64,000 bases of DNA from an uncultured Propionibacterium sp. GTDB lineage: Bacteria; Actinomycetota; Actinomycetes; Propionibacteriales; Propionibacteriaceae. The stretch is taken from the NCBI GenBank assembly GCA_938036835.1, contig CALHWB010000053.1, positions 62,001-126,000 of the forward strand, given 5' to 3'. Numbering within the stretch: position 1 is the stretch's first letter; every line of letters begins with the position of its first letter. The notes beneath the pieces were generated by a model, which did not search any database, was not told the DNA's origin, and was given only the letters and a program-made list of their open reading frames with translations. The position numbers and the translations under genes were made by a program. Positions 42,621 to 52,402 of this stretch are shown in pieces.

Positions 42621-42933
42621 TCAACCGGACCGTTGCCCGTGCCACGGCCGCCCGGTCGATTCCCAAGACTCGAAGCGGAAGGTGGGCAGCATCATCAATC
42701 CGCTGGCCAGCACCGGCATCGGATGGGAACGGCTAGGGAACATCTTGAAAAACTCGCGCATCCGTTCGTCGACCATCGTCTTGCGCCGGATCTGGTCCGC
42801 CTAGTCCCGCAACTGGTCAGCCGTGGGCAGTTCACCGTAGATCACCAGATAGGCCCGCCGGGCTCTAAGCCGCCGGGATCACCGGCAATTCGAGATCACC
42901 GTTACCGGTCGCAAGCCGAGCGCTCTGGTTCAC
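42621..42933 (-). pseudogene. gltA: Citrate synthase remnant (5' part only)
   Basis: An excellent AAGGAGG ribosome binding site precedes a GTG at 42933, which starts a short frame ending ELPVIPAA-stop, like citrate synthase N-termini. After a deletion of several dozen codons another frame reads AYLVIYGELPTADQLRD, an in-frame TAG where Glu is expected, then ADQIRRKTMVDERMREFF and HPMPVLASGLMMLPTF, all hallmark citrate synthase sequence. Similarity stops there; the catalytic C-terminal two thirds is gone. A true pseudogene with deletion, nonsense codon and truncation. Confidence 0.82.
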
Positions 42934-43043
42934 CTGTTCCTCCTTGATCGGCGGCCTTATACCACAATTGTCCGGTGGCCAGCGGGCCCCGCATACCACC
43001 ACGGGTCGGCACCCGGGCAACGAACTGCTGCTTCAATTGGTTC

Positions 43044-44228
43044 ATGACCAGCCAACTCGATGACGATCATCTGGGCAGGTTGCTGGGGCATTACCGGCAT
43101 CTGCATCAGCACCCGGAGCTGAGCCTGGCGGAGCATGCCACCTGCGACTACCTCACCGCCCGATTCGCCGAACTCGGATACGACACCCAGCGGGTGGGGC
43201 GCACCGGCCTGGTAGCCACCCTGTGCCGCGGTCCCGGGGCCACGGTCGCCTTCCGGGCCGACATGGATGCCCTACCGGTCCAGGAGGAAACCGGCGTCGC
43301 CTGGGCAGCCACCGATGGCGCCATGCACGCCTGCGGGCACGACATCCACATGACCTGCGCGTTGGGCGCCGCTGAGTTGCTGGCCGCGCAGGCCGATTGG
43401 TCGGGCACCGCCGAGTTCATCCTGCAGCCGGCCGAGGAGATCGTCGCAGGCGCCCGCCAGATGATCGCCGATGGTTTGTGGGAGTTGATTCCGCCGGCTG
43501 AGATCGTCTTTGGGCAGCATGTCTGGCCGATCGCGGTGGGCGATATCCAGCTCGCCCCGGGCCCCTTCTTCTCGACCGTGGATACTTACCGGGTTGAGGT
43601 ACGCGGCCGCGGTGGTCACGGTGCCATGCCGGAGACCACCGTCGATACCGTCGTGTTGACCGCTGCGATCGTGCTGCGGCTACAGACGGTGGTGGCCCGC
43701 GAGATCGGTCTGCACGAGCGGGCGGTGCTGACGGTCGGGGCGATGCGGGCCGGTTCGAAGGAGAACATCATTCCCGAGACCGGCGAACTGTTGATTTCCA
43801 CTCGTAGCTATACCGAACGGGTGCGTCAGCGGCTGGCGGATGCGATCGCACGTATCGCCCGGGCGGAGGCAGCCGCCAGTGGCGCACCCGAACCGGTGAT
43901 CACCCCCATGTACCGGGCCAGTTCGGTCGTCAACGAACCGGACGCGACCGCCCGGCTGCTGGCGGAATTCCGCGCCGGCTTCGGGCCCGATCGGGTCACG
44001 GTGCCTACGAACCCGATGACCGCTTCGGAAGACTTCGGTTATCTGGCGGCCGCCATCGGGGTACCGGCGGTGTTCTGGGTTTTCGGCGGCTACCGTCCCG
44101 AGCGATTGGCGGGCGGCGAGCCGGTGCCCACCAACCATTCCGACCAGTTCCTGCCCGATCCCGCCGGTTCTATCCGTACCGGGGTGACCGCCGCGATCAC
44201 CGCGCTGCGTTCTCGGTTGGCCGGTTGA
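43044..44228 (+). CDS. M20 family amidohydrolase (hippurate hydrolase/aminoacylase type)
   Basis: 394 residues from the ATG at 43044; no strong Shine-Dalgarno. Metal-binding motifs typical of IAA-amino acid/hippurate hydrolases are clear: HLHQHPELSLAEHAT, FRADMDALPVQEETG, HACGHDIHMTCALGAAELL and LQPAEEIVAGARQMIADGL, with the dimerisation domain RGRGGHGAMPETTVDTV. It hydrolyses N-acyl amino acids; the exact substrate is unknown. Its 3' end overlaps the convergent APP1-type gene by 32 nt. Confidence 0.9.
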   Translation: MTSQLDDDHLGRLLGHYRHLHQHPELSLAEHATCDYLTARFAELGYDTQRVGRTGLVATLCRGPGATVAFRADMDALPVQEETGVAWAATDGAMHACGHDIHMTCALGAAELLAAQADWSGTAEFILQPAEEIVAGARQMIADGLWELIPPAEIVFGQHVWPIAVGDIQLAPGPFFSTVDTYRVEVRGRGGHGAMPETTVDTVVLTAAIVLRLQTVVAREIGLHERAVLTVGAMRAGSKENIIPETGELLISTRSYTERVRQRLADAIARIARAEAAASGAPEPVITPMYRASSVVNEPDATARLLAEFRAGFGPDRVTVPTNPMTASEDFGYLAAAIGVPAVFWVFGGYRPERLAGGEPVPTNHSDQFLPDPAGSIRTGVTAAITALRSRLAG

Positions 44229-45405
44229 TGGCTCGCTCGATCCGGGCCAGATCGCGCTGCAGCAGCGCCTCCGCCCGGGCCTGCTGACCCGGATCCTCCC
44301 AGGTCACCTCGGCGAAGCCGAGCCGGGTCGCCGCCACCACCAGTTGCAGGCCGGTAAGGCTGATCAGCCCCAGCCCGAACACCGTCAGGGCAGCCCCCGG
44401 GTAGGTGTCAAAGTAGCTGATCGCGTTGGCCTGGTGGGCGATGCGTTGTTCCTCCGGTGTCGTTACGACGTCGTGGATCAGCACCGCATCGACCATCCCG
44501 GAGTACTCCGCGCGCAGCCGCTGGCCGACCAACACATCCCCCTGACCGGAATCGCCGATGAAGATCAACCGGTATTCCGGGTATAGCTCGTGATAATGGG
44601 CGATAGCCTCGATCTTCTTGTTCGCCATCAGGGAGTGGCTCAGCAGGTGGATCAGCGATCCCGTCAGCATCGAACTGCTCTTGACCCCGGAGTCGCGCAG
44701 CCGGCGGCGGGTGTGGTCTTCGACCCAGCCGAACAGGTCGGCGGGGCGGGCGGTGACAAAGGTGAGATCGCCTGTGGTGCGTGGCTGGCCGGCCGGCCCT
44801 TCGTCCAGGGCCTGCCACAATGCCATCGCCCCCGGATAGACGATGCCCTTCGGGAACCGCTTGTCGTGCAGGCTGCAAATGGTGGTGTCATCGATGTCCG
44901 ATAGCACCTTCGCCTCGGTACCGCTTACTCGGGCCGCCTGCTCGGCGATGTGATCCAGGATTCGCTGGCGCAGTCTATGGTCGTCGATGTCCCGGTAGAC
45001 GAGTTCTTCCAGATCGTTATGGTTGGGAGTGGCATCGATGAGGCATTTCAGCATGGTCAGCTCGTTCCCCTGGGCGCTGCACAGCAGTTCGCAGATCAGC
45101 CGTTCGTCCCGGGGACCGGTGCGTCCGGTCTGCAAGGCATGGATCAGCGCCGCCCGGGCGGGTAGGTCGAGTTCGTCGCGTCTGCGGATGACCAGCAGCT
45201 CAACCAGTTCGCTGTGATGATCGGGGCCCAGCCAACGGTCGCCCACCTTAGCCAATAGCCGATCGGTCAGCACCGGGTCGGCCAGCATCTCATTGAGTTG
45301 CACGGTATCGGCCCGGGCCAGCAGGTCGATGATGGTACGTTGCGTGGCCACGCTGGTGCGGGTGGCCAGCAGTTGGCGCAGCAGCATGATCGCGGGCCCG
45401 GTCAT
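44197..45405 (-). CDS. APP1/DUF2183 phosphatase domain protein
   Basis: 402 residues with GAGGAGG upstream. An N-terminal helical region (residues 1-165) precedes an APP1 catalytic domain with the HAD-like nucleophile motif KVLSDIDDTTICSLHDKRFP, TFVTARPADLFGWVEDHTRR, KKIEAIAHYHELYPEYRLIF and IGDSGQGD. Relatives act on phosphatidate or similar phospholipids. The nearby lipid kinase gene (46.4-47.4 kb) makes a lipid-phosphate role attractive, but the link is only proximity. Confidence 0.85.
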   Translation of the reverse strand: MTGPAIMLLRQLLATRTSVATQRTIIDLLARADTVQLNEMLADPVLTDRLLAKVGDRWLGPDHHSELVELLVIRRRDELDLPARAALIHALQTGRTGPRDERLICELLCSAQGNELTMLKCLIDATPNHNDLEELVYRDIDDHRLRQRILDHIAEQAARVSGTEAKVLSDIDDTTICSLHDKRFPKGIVYPGAMALWQALDEGPAGQPRTTGDLTFVTARPADLFGWVEDHTRRRLRDSGVKSSSMLTGSLIHLLSHSLMANKKIEAIAHYHELYPEYRLIFIGDSGQGDVLVGQRLRAEYSGMVDAVLIHDVVTTPEEQRIAHQANAISYFDTYPGAALTVFGLGLISLTGLQLVVAATRLGFAEVTWEDPGQQARAEALLQRDLARIERAINRPTENAAR

Positions 45406-45443
45406 CGATCCTCCTCAAGTCGTGGGGATGCACACGGCACTGG

Positions 45444-46077
45444 ATGCAGTATTGCAACAAAACCTGGTGCATCAACGGCGCAGCCGCTCTGCTCGGCACC
45501 ATCGCCTTGCTGGGGCTTGGCGTTTTCCTGTTCATAACCGGTGCGATGGCTTTCGATGCGGGCCGGGCCGGTGGGCCGCTTCTCGCACCGGGCGTGGTAT
45601 GCCTATTCCTTGGTTGCCTGGCACCGACATCGCTGACCATCGTGCAACCAGGTCAGACCAAGGTCGTGCAATTCTTCGGCAACTACGTGGGGACGATCCG
45701 CAAGGCCGGCTTGTTGATGACCGTTCCATTCAGCAGCAAGAAGAACGTCTCGGTGCGGGTGAACAATTTCGAGACCAACGAGCTCAAGGCCAACGATATC
45801 GAGACCCGGATCTCCGCCCTCGCCTATGCCCCCGAGATCGCCCAGGCGATGCTACAACGCCAACAGGCGTCCGCCGTCATCGCCGCCCGGGAGAAGGGAG
45901 AAGATCGTCGAGGGCGCGGTGAGCATGGTGGAGACCGCCCTCACCCGGCTGGAGACCGAGAACGTGGTCAACCTGGACGACGAACGCAAGGCGGCCATGG
46001 TCAGCAATCTGTTGGTTGTGCTGTGCGGTGAATCCCGGGCGACCCCGGTGGTCAATACCGGCAGCCTATACACCTGA
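45444..46077 (+). pseudogene. SPFH/Band 7 domain gene, inactivated by internal deletion and frameshift
   Basis: The first frame gives two membrane segments, then VQPGQTKVVQFFGNYVGTIR, PFSSKKNVSVRVNNFETNELKA and, immediately, IETRISALAYAPEIAQAMLQ. In the family about 110 residues separate the last two, so the core Band 7 domain is deleted near 45798. A 7-bp tandem duplication (GAGAAGG at 45891-45897, GAGAAGA at 45898-45904) shifts the frame; the right frame then continues KIVEGAVSMVETALTRLE and ends DDERKAAMVSNLLVVLCGE-type at the TGA 46075-46077. Confidence 0.82.
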
Positions 46078-46081
46078 GGTC

Positions 46082-46276
46082 ATGGCACAGCGCAAGCAAC
46101 TGCTGCTTCGGCTGGATCCAGCGGTCTACGATGCCGTGGCCCGCTGGGCGGCCGACGATCTGCGCTCGGTGAATGCCCAGATCGAGGTGCTGCTACGCCG
46201 GGAACTGGAAACGGCCGGCCGGCTGCCCCGAGAGGTGCGGCCGATCCCAAGACGAGGACGACCCCCTGGGACGTGA
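46082..46276 (+). CDS. Arc/ribbon-helix-helix-like small protein, former SPFH partner
   Basis: 64 residues from the ATG at 46082. QRKQLLLRLDPAVYDAVARW and RSVNAQIEVLLRRELETAGR look like a ribbon-helix-helix (Arc/HicB-type) fold. Small genes of this type commonly follow actinobacterial SPFH genes, as here 4 bp after the SPFH remnant. The SPFH gene is broken but this frame is intact, so it may be a leftover or still expressed. Confidence 0.65.
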   Translation: MAQRKQLLLRLDPAVYDAVARWAADDLRSVNAQIEVLLRRELETAGRLPREVRPIPRRGRPPGT

Positions 46277-46424
46277 ATCGGCGCTGGGCGGCTGGCGCCC
46301 GTCCGGTCCGGCCGATCGCTGGGCGGACCTGGTGCCGAGTAGATCGTCATTGCTCCCGGCGCATCCGGTCGTGCTCCGATCTCGGTGAGTGTCGAACCTG
46401 AAGGATGCCCCGGCGGCCGTACCG

Positions 46425-47414
46425 CTAACCCGCAGGGCGGCGCGGCGCGGCCATGACCTTCGCCGGCGGTATCCGTACCGCCAGGGCACGGGCTGCCAGG
46501 TCGATTCGCAGTTCATGCACCCGCTGGAAGACATCGCCATCCAATTGCACCGGCTGCGGCCCGGCCGGCTGGACGAACAGCCTGTGGGCCTGCCGGCTGC
46601 GCAATGCCGGCACCGGACGCCGGTGATGGCTGATGCCCTTCCACCCAACGGGTAGCCACTGGCCCGGATGCCGAATGGGTACCTCAAGCACATCCAGCAG
46701 ACCATCGTCGAGCAGGCCGTCCGGGTGGATCAAGATGCCTCCCGGCGCTGCCGGAGTGATTCCGGCCAGCACCGTCCAGGTCATCAGGTTCCGGGCCGGT
46801 TCGTCGTCTCGTTGGACGCGCATCGGGACCGCAGCCCGCAAGGCCTCGCCCAAACCAGCCAGCCCATAGGCGAATGGCCCGAGCCGGGCTTTGAGCCGGC
46901 CCCGGGTCCGGGCTACCGCACTGGCGTCCCGGCCGATTCCGGCCATGGTCAGGAACGCCTCTGGCGCAGCCGAATCGCAGCTGGCCCAGCCGACATCAAG
47001 CCCGGCTCGCGGGCCGGTCAAGGCGATCGCTGCTTGATCTGCCAGATCGTGACCGAGAATGCCCAGGTTGTACGCCAGCACATTTCCCGAGCCCAGAGCA
47101 ATGATGCCCAGGCAGATGGCGGTGCCTGCCAGACTGGTGGCCACCTCCCGCAAGGTGCCGTCACCGCCGATGGCCACCACCAGATCGGCACCGCGGTGGG
47201 CGGCCCGTGCCGCCTGGTCTCGTCCGGGGGATTCGGGTGTGGTGGCCAGCACCTCTGGCAGGCCAAGGCCAAGCAGACGGCTGCGGCGTAGCAACTCGGC
47301 CAGGGCAGTTGAGGCTCGCCAAGCCCTGGGGTTGACCACGATCGCCACCTTCCGGGGCGGCGGCGCCGGCTCGGGAGGGCAGCCCAACACCGTGATCGAA
47401 CGATGCAGGATCAT
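46425..47414 (-). CDS. Diacylglycerol kinase family lipid kinase
   Basis: 329 residues. The catalytic DAGK domain starts VAIVVNPRAWRASTALAELL and contains VVAIGGDGTLREVATSLAG, the GGDGT nucleotide-binding motif, then LGIIALGSGNVLAYNLGI and GLDVGWASCD. C-terminal beta-rich part ILIHPDGLLDDGLLDVLEV is normal for DagK/YegS/BmrU proteins. Phosphorylates a lipid (diacylglycerol, sphingosine-like or phosphatidylinositol precursor) at the membrane. Divergent from the PrsW gene. Confidence 0.9.
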   Translation of the reverse strand: MILHRSITVLGCPPEPAPPPRKVAIVVNPRAWRASTALAELLRRSRLLGLGLPEVLATTPESPGRDQAARAAHRGADLVVAIGGDGTLREVATSLAGTAICLGIIALGSGNVLAYNLGILGHDLADQAAIALTGPRAGLDVGWASCDSAAPEAFLTMAGIGRDASAVARTRGRLKARLGPFAYGLAGLGEALRAAVPMRVQRDDEPARNLMTWTVLAGITPAAPGGILIHPDGLLDDGLLDVLEVPIRHPGQWLPVGWKGISHHRRPVPALRSRQAHRLFVQPAGPQPVQLDGDVFQRVHELRIDLAARALAVRIPPAKVMAAPRRPAG

Positions 47415-47585
47415 TCTCCGAGGCTACGCCACCCGCCTGGACGAGCCGACCGCCATCCGGCTGCGGTCACCTGGCAGAGCCACGTCCCAGCCCGGGCGAT
47501 CGCCAGGCCAACGGCCGATCCCAAACACAGGGCCGCCGGCAGACCGGGCAACGAATCCAGCCACCAATGATCTAGCCTTGCATTC

Positions 47586-48857
47586 GTGAGTGCACCCGGC
47601 CCATATCAGCAGCGACCGCGCTACGCCCCAGTAGCGCAATACGGAACGCCCCAGCGTCCCCTGCCACCGCCGAGTGCCGGGCCAACCAGCTTCCGGCCCC
47701 GCAGCGCCAGGCAGACCCGCGATGTCGGCGCACCCATGGCCTTGATCGTGGTCGGGTTCGTCATCATCGGTCTGGTGGCGCTGATCTTTGGCCTGCTCTC
47801 CCCGGCCTCCTTTGCTATCGGCTTCATTCCCTCCTCACTAGCGTTGTTCATCGGCCTGTCCTGCTATGTGTGGCTCGACCAATGGGAACCCGAGCCGCCC
47901 AGGCTGCTGCTCTACGCCTTTGTCTGGGGTGGTGGTATCGCGGTGGTCGGCACGCTGGCGGTCGACGTGGCTCTGGCGGCGATCGGTGTTGTGCCGGCCA
48001 CCGAGTCGTTCAGTTCCGTCATCCAGGCTCCCATCGTCGAGGAAGCCATGAAGGGGGTCTTCCTCTTCTTCATGCTCACCGGTCCACGCCGCCGCGAGAT
48101 GCACACCCTGGTGGATCACCTGGTCTATGCCGGTTTCGTGGGTTTCGGTTTCGCCTACGTCGAGAACCTGATTTACTTCGCCAGCTCCGAATCCTTGCAG
48201 TCCACGCTGTTCATGACGGTGGTGCGCACCGGATTCAATCTGTTCGGGCATTCCTTCTACACTTCAGCGACCGCGGTGGGCATCTACCTTGGCCGCAAGC
48301 ACACCGGTGGTACTCGCACGCTCTACTACGTGGCCGGCTACATGATTGCCATCCTGCTGCACGGCCTGTGGAATGGCGCCGCCACCCTCGGGGGCACCAC
48401 GGGTCTGATCCTGGTCTACCTGCTGCTGCTGACTCCCGCATTCATCGCGCTGGTCTGGCAGGGAATCAAAGCCCGCCGCCGTGAAGGAGATGTGGTGCAG
48501 GCCCAATTGCCACAGATGGTCGCCTCCGGGCTGATAAGCCCCGATGAGGCTCGTTGGCTGGCCTCGCTGACCAGCCGTGCCGCGATGCGACGACAGTTGA
48601 AGGGGCAGGACGCGCAACTGGCCAGGCTTGCCCGGCTGGTCGATGCGGTGGTCGAGTTGGCCATTCTGCGCGATCGTAGGCTCGGCGAACCCAGCCAATA
48701 CGCCCAGAGCGAAGAGGACTACCTGGTGCAGGCCATCATCGATGAGCGTAACCAGCAGAGTCCGGCCGCCCATCGGTTCATCCAACGGCAGGCCCAGGCA
48801 GATACCGGTGGCATGAGCCCGGCTACGGGTACGGGCCAGATTCCCGGCATGAACTGA
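47586..48857 (+). CDS. PrsW family intramembrane metalloprotease
   Basis: 423 residues, GTG start. A Pro/Arg-rich cytoplasmic tail is followed by about eight membrane segments. Conserved PrsW motifs: QAPIVEEAMKGVFLFF (the EExxK metal/catalytic site), VYAGFVGFGFAYVENLIYF, FGHSFYTSATAVGIYLG and ILLHGLWNGAATLG with the histidines. B. subtilis PrsW cleaves an anti-sigma factor; the substrate here is unknown and no anti-sigma gene is nearby. The C-terminal 110 residues form a helical cytoplasmic tail. Confidence 0.9.
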   Translation: MSAPGPYQQRPRYAPVAQYGTPQRPLPPPSAGPTSFRPRSARQTRDVGAPMALIVVGFVIIGLVALIFGLLSPASFAIGFIPSSLALFIGLSCYVWLDQWEPEPPRLLLYAFVWGGGIAVVGTLAVDVALAAIGVVPATESFSSVIQAPIVEEAMKGVFLFFMLTGPRRREMHTLVDHLVYAGFVGFGFAYVENLIYFASSESLQSTLFMTVVRTGFNLFGHSFYTSATAVGIYLGRKHTGGTRTLYYVAGYMIAILLHGLWNGAATLGGTTGLILVYLLLLTPAFIALVWQGIKARRREGDVVQAQLPQMVASGLISPDEARWLASLTSRAAMRRQLKGQDAQLARLARLVDAVVELAILRDRRLGEPSQYAQSEEDYLVQAIIDERNQQSPAAHRFIQRQAQADTGGMSPATGTGQIPGMN

Positions 48858-49191
48858 GCACAGGACCGCCGCCTCCCAAATGATGCCCCGCCGGCCGCTG
48901 CACCGACGCGCAACCGCAGGCCCGGTGGTGCTTGCCCGGCCCGGCCGGCAACCGTCGCCTGCCGCATCGATGGGGAACACGACCCGGCAGGCCGCCACCG
49001 AGCGGCGACAACCCCCGGAGTTCAGCATGCGATATGCCGGGGTGATCGAGTTGGCAAAGCGCACATCCGGCGCTACTGCGGCACCGCGTTGCGCAAGCAA
49101 TACATTGAGGGGCGGCGGGCGCGTTCGGTCAGTACGCCGATCCCGGTTGGCGACGCGCTAGCGGATGCGGACCCGCGAAACGGGTGAGTGG
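48858..49191. other. 334-bp gap without recognisable gene
   Basis: Short frames exist, one ending at the TGA near 49183 with a plausible coding look (AHIRRYCGTALRKQYIEG), but no start or family can be assigned. It separates convergent prsW and meaB. Confidence 0.4.
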
Positions 49192-50217
49192 CTATCCGGA
49201 TTCGTCGAGCTGAGCCCAGTCCTGCTCGGGCAATTGAGTCGCGAACTCGGCTAGCAACTCGGCAGAGGCATCCATCGCATTCAGTTCCCCCATGCCGACG
49301 CGGGACTCTAGCCCATGGGCCAGCTCCCGCATCCGGCGGGTGCCATGCAGGGAATCCAGTAAAGTGGCCTCGGTCTGCGCCCACATCCACTCCACCTGTT
49401 GCCGGGCACGGTAGCTGGCCAGGCCAACGGTCTCCTCAAGGAACCTGCGATGTTCCAGGACAGCCTCCCAGACCTCCGACAGTCCTATCCGGTGCAGCGC
49501 CGAGCAGGTCAGCACCGGCACCCGGCGTTCGGCCGATTGCGAACTGACCAGTTTCATGGCGATGGACAGTTCCCGTGCGGTTACCCGGGCCTCCGGGGCA
49601 TTGTCGCCGTCCGCCTTGTTGACCGCGATCACATGGGCCAATTCGAGAATGCCCTTCTTTATGCCCTGTAGCTGGTCTCCCGATCTGGCCAGCATCAATA
49701 CCAGATAGGTATCGACCATGCCCTGGACGGCTACCTCCGACTGCCCGACCCCGACCGTCTCCACGATCACCACGCCGTAGCCGGCCGCCTCGGCCAGGAG
49801 CATCGCCTCGCGCGTGGCACGAGCCACCCCGCCGAGGTGCAGTCCCGTCGGCGATGGCCGGATGAAGGCCTCATCGAGCTGGGCCAGGGCACCCATCCGC
49901 GTCCGATCGCCCAATACCGAACCACCGGAAACCGAACTGGACGGGTCCACGGCGAGTACCGCCACCCGATGTCCCTGCTCGATCAGCTGACAGCCCAGCG
50001 CATCGATGAAGGTGGATTTACCGGAACCCGGGACACCGGACAGGCCCAGTCGGATCGAGCCGCCCGCCATCGGGGTGATGGCACGCAGCAGTTCCCGGGC
50101 GAGGCCACGATGGGCGGGCTTGCGCGATTCGACCAGGGTGATGGACCGGGCCAGCGCGGCCCGGTCCCCACCCTTGACGCCTTCGACCAGTGCCTGGACA
50201 TCGACTCTTCTAAGCAT
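49192..50217 (-). CDS. meaB: Methylmalonyl-CoA mutase-associated GTPase
   Basis: 341 residues from the ATG at 50217, which overlaps the mutB stop by 8 nt; a GTG at 50232 is an alternative. G3E-family GTPase: P-loop GLSGVPGSGKSTFIDALG, VLAVDPSSSVSGGSVLGDRT switch region, GVVIVETVGVGQSEVAVQG and VNKADGDNAPEA. MeaB protects the mutase and gates adenosylcobalamin loading. Third gene of the mutA-mutB-meaB operon. Confidence 0.95.
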   Translation of the reverse strand: MLRRVDVQALVEGVKGGDRAALARSITLVESRKPAHRGLARELLRAITPMAGGSIRLGLSGVPGSGKSTFIDALGCQLIEQGHRVAVLAVDPSSSVSGGSVLGDRTRMGALAQLDEAFIRPSPTGLHLGGVARATREAMLLAEAAGYGVVIVETVGVGQSEVAVQGMVDTYLVLMLARSGDQLQGIKKGILELAHVIAVNKADGDNAPEARVTARELSIAMKLVSSQSAERRVPVLTCSALHRIGLSEVWEAVLEHRRFLEETVGLASYRARQQVEWMWAQTEATLLDSLHGTRRMRELAHGLESRVGMGELNAMDASAELLAEFATQLPEQDWAQLDESG

Positions 50218-52402
50218 TGTCTTCCCGGGCACGAGCGATCATGCCCTTGAGCAGATCTTGTGCGGATGCGGGGATGTTGGTGCCGGGCGGATAGATCGCC
50301 TGCGCGCCGGCCCGCCGCAATTCCTCGAAATCCTGCTCTGGGATCACGCCGCCAACCACGATACCGATGTCCTGTCGCCCCTCCGCGTCCAGCGCGGCGC
50401 GTAGCGCCGGCACCAGGGTCAGATGGCCCGCCGCCAGCGACGACACCCCGACGACGTGAACGTCTCCCTCGATTGCCTGCCGGGCGGCCTCCTCGGGGGT
50501 CTGGAACAGCGGGCCCACGTCGACATCGAAGCCGAGATCGGCGAATGCGGTTGCGATCACCTTCTGGCCGCGGTCGTGACCGTCCTGCCCCATCTTGGCA
50601 ATCAGGATGCGCGGCCGGCGGCCTTCGAGTTCTTCGAATTCATCGATCAGCACGCGGGTTTCGTCCATGGCCTCCGACTTCCCCGATTCCTTCGAATAGA
50701 CCCCGCTGATGGTGCGGATCTGCGCGGTATACCGTCCGAACACCTTCTCCATGGCGCTGGACATCTCGCCGACGGTGGCACCGGCACGTCCCGCATCGAT
50801 GCACAGTTTCAGCAGGTTGCGTCCCGCGTCGGAGGGGTCCGGGTTGCCGGACGCCCAGGTGATGGCTTCCAGGGCCTTGTTGCAGGTCTCCGAGTCACGT
50901 TCGGCACGCAGCCTTTCCAGCTTGGCGATCTGTTGAGCCCGCACCTCGCGGTTGTCAACCTTCAGCACCTCAAGCTGGTCGGCTGAATCCAGCACATACT
51001 TGTTCACCCCCACCACCGGCTGACGGCCCGAATCGATCCGGGCTTGTGTCCGGGCGGCGGCCTCCTCGATACGCATCTTGGGGATACCGGCCTCGATGGC
51101 CTTGGTCATGCCGCCGGCATGCTCGACCTCCTGGATCAGCGCCCAGGCCTTGTTGGCTAGATCCTTGGTGAGCTTTTCGACATAGGCCGAACCGGCCCAT
51201 AGATCGACGCTGCGGCAGGTACCCGATTCCTGTTGCAGGAACAGCTGGGTGTTGCGAGCGATACGAGCCGAGAAATCGGTCGGCAGCGCGATCGCCTCGT
51301 CCAGCGCATTGGTGTGCAGCGACTGGGTGTGCCCCTGGGTTGCCGCCATCGCCTCGACACAGGTGCGCACCACGTTGTTGTAGACGTCCTGGGCGGTCAG
51401 CGACCACCCGGAGGTCTGCGAATGGGTCCGCAGGCTCATCGACTTCGAGTTCTTCGGGTTGAACTGGCGAACCAACCTGGCCCACAGCATGCGGGCCGCG
51501 CGCATCTTGGCAACCTCCATGAAGAAGTTCATGCCAACGGCCCAGAAGAAGCTCAGCCGCGGTGCGAACTGATCCACCTTCAAGCCCACCGACTCACCGG
51601 CGCGGATGTACTCCACCCCATCGGCCAGGGTATAGGCCATCTCGATATCGGCAGTCGCACCGGCCTCTTGCATATGGTAGCCCGAGATCGAAATCGAGTT
51701 GAATTTCGGCATGTTCGCGCTGGTGAAGGCAAAAATCTCCGAAACGATCCGCATCGACGGTGCCGGCGGGTAGATGTAGGTGTTACGAACCATGAACTCC
51801 TTGAGGATGTCGTTCTGGATCGTCCCGGCGAGTTGCTCGGGTTTGACTCCCTGCTCCTCGGCGGCCACCACATACAGCGCAAGGACCGGCAGCACCGCAC
51901 CGTTCATGGTCATGGACACGCTCATCTGGTCCAGCGGAATACCGTCGAACAGTTGCCGCATGTCGAGGATCGAATCCACCGCCACTCCGGCCATGCCGAC
52001 GTCTCCAGCCACCCGTGGATGGTCGGAGTCGTAGCCCCGGTGGGTGGCCAGGTCGAAAGCGATCGACAGGCCCTTCTGCCCGGCGGCGAGGTTGCGCCGG
52101 TAGAAAGCGTTCGACTCCTCGGCGGTGGAGAATCCCGCATACTGCCGGATCGTCCATGGCCGCGACACGTACATCGTCGAGTAGGGGCCCCGCAGGTAGG
52201 GCGGGATGCCCGGCATCGTGTTCAGGAAGTCCATGTCCGCGAAGACATCGGAACGGTAGAGGTGGTCGACCGGCAATTGCTCGGGAGTCAGCCATTCCTC
52301 AGGGCCGGATTCGGCCAATAGCTCGGCGAACCGGGTCTGCGCATCGGCGGCAGACTCGGGCGTACCGAGTTCGATCTGATCGAAACGTGGTAGTGCGTTC
52401 AC
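50210..52402 (-). CDS. mutB: Methylmalonyl-CoA mutase, large (catalytic) subunit
   Basis: 730 residues, close to the Propionibacterium shermanii enzyme. N-terminal TIM barrel with RPWTIRQYAGFSTAEESNAFYR and SISGYHMQEAGATADIEMAY, and a C-terminal cobalamin-binding domain with DGHDRG at residues 607-612; His609 is the base-off/His-on ligand. It interconverts succinyl-CoA and (R)-methylmalonyl-CoA, the signature step of propionate fermentation. Its start overlaps the mutA stop by 4 nt. Confidence 0.97.
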   Translation of the reverse strand: MNALPRFDQIELGTPESAADAQTRFAELLAESGPEEWLTPEQLPVDHLYRSDVFADMDFLNTMPGIPPYLRGPYSTMYVSRPWTIRQYAGFSTAEESNAFYRRNLAAGQKGLSIAFDLATHRGYDSDHPRVAGDVGMAGVAVDSILDMRQLFDGIPLDQMSVSMTMNGAVLPVLALYVVAAEEQGVKPEQLAGTIQNDILKEFMVRNTYIYPPAPSMRIVSEIFAFTSANMPKFNSISISGYHMQEAGATADIEMAYTLADGVEYIRAGESVGLKVDQFAPRLSFFWAVGMNFFMEVAKMRAARMLWARLVRQFNPKNSKSMSLRTHSQTSGWSLTAQDVYNNVVRTCVEAMAATQGHTQSLHTNALDEAIALPTDFSARIARNTQLFLQQESGTCRSVDLWAGSAYVEKLTKDLANKAWALIQEVEHAGGMTKAIEAGIPKMRIEEAAARTQARIDSGRQPVVGVNKYVLDSADQLEVLKVDNREVRAQQIAKLERLRAERDSETCNKALEAITWASGNPDPSDAGRNLLKLCIDAGRAGATVGEMSSAMEKVFGRYTAQIRTISGVYSKESGKSEAMDETRVLIDEFEELEGRRPRILIAKMGQDGHDRGQKVIATAFADLGFDVDVGPLFQTPEEAARQAIEGDVHVVGVSSLAAGHLTLVPALRAALDAEGRQDIGIVVGGVIPEQDFEELRRAGAQAIYPPGTNIPASAQDLLKGMIARAREDNA

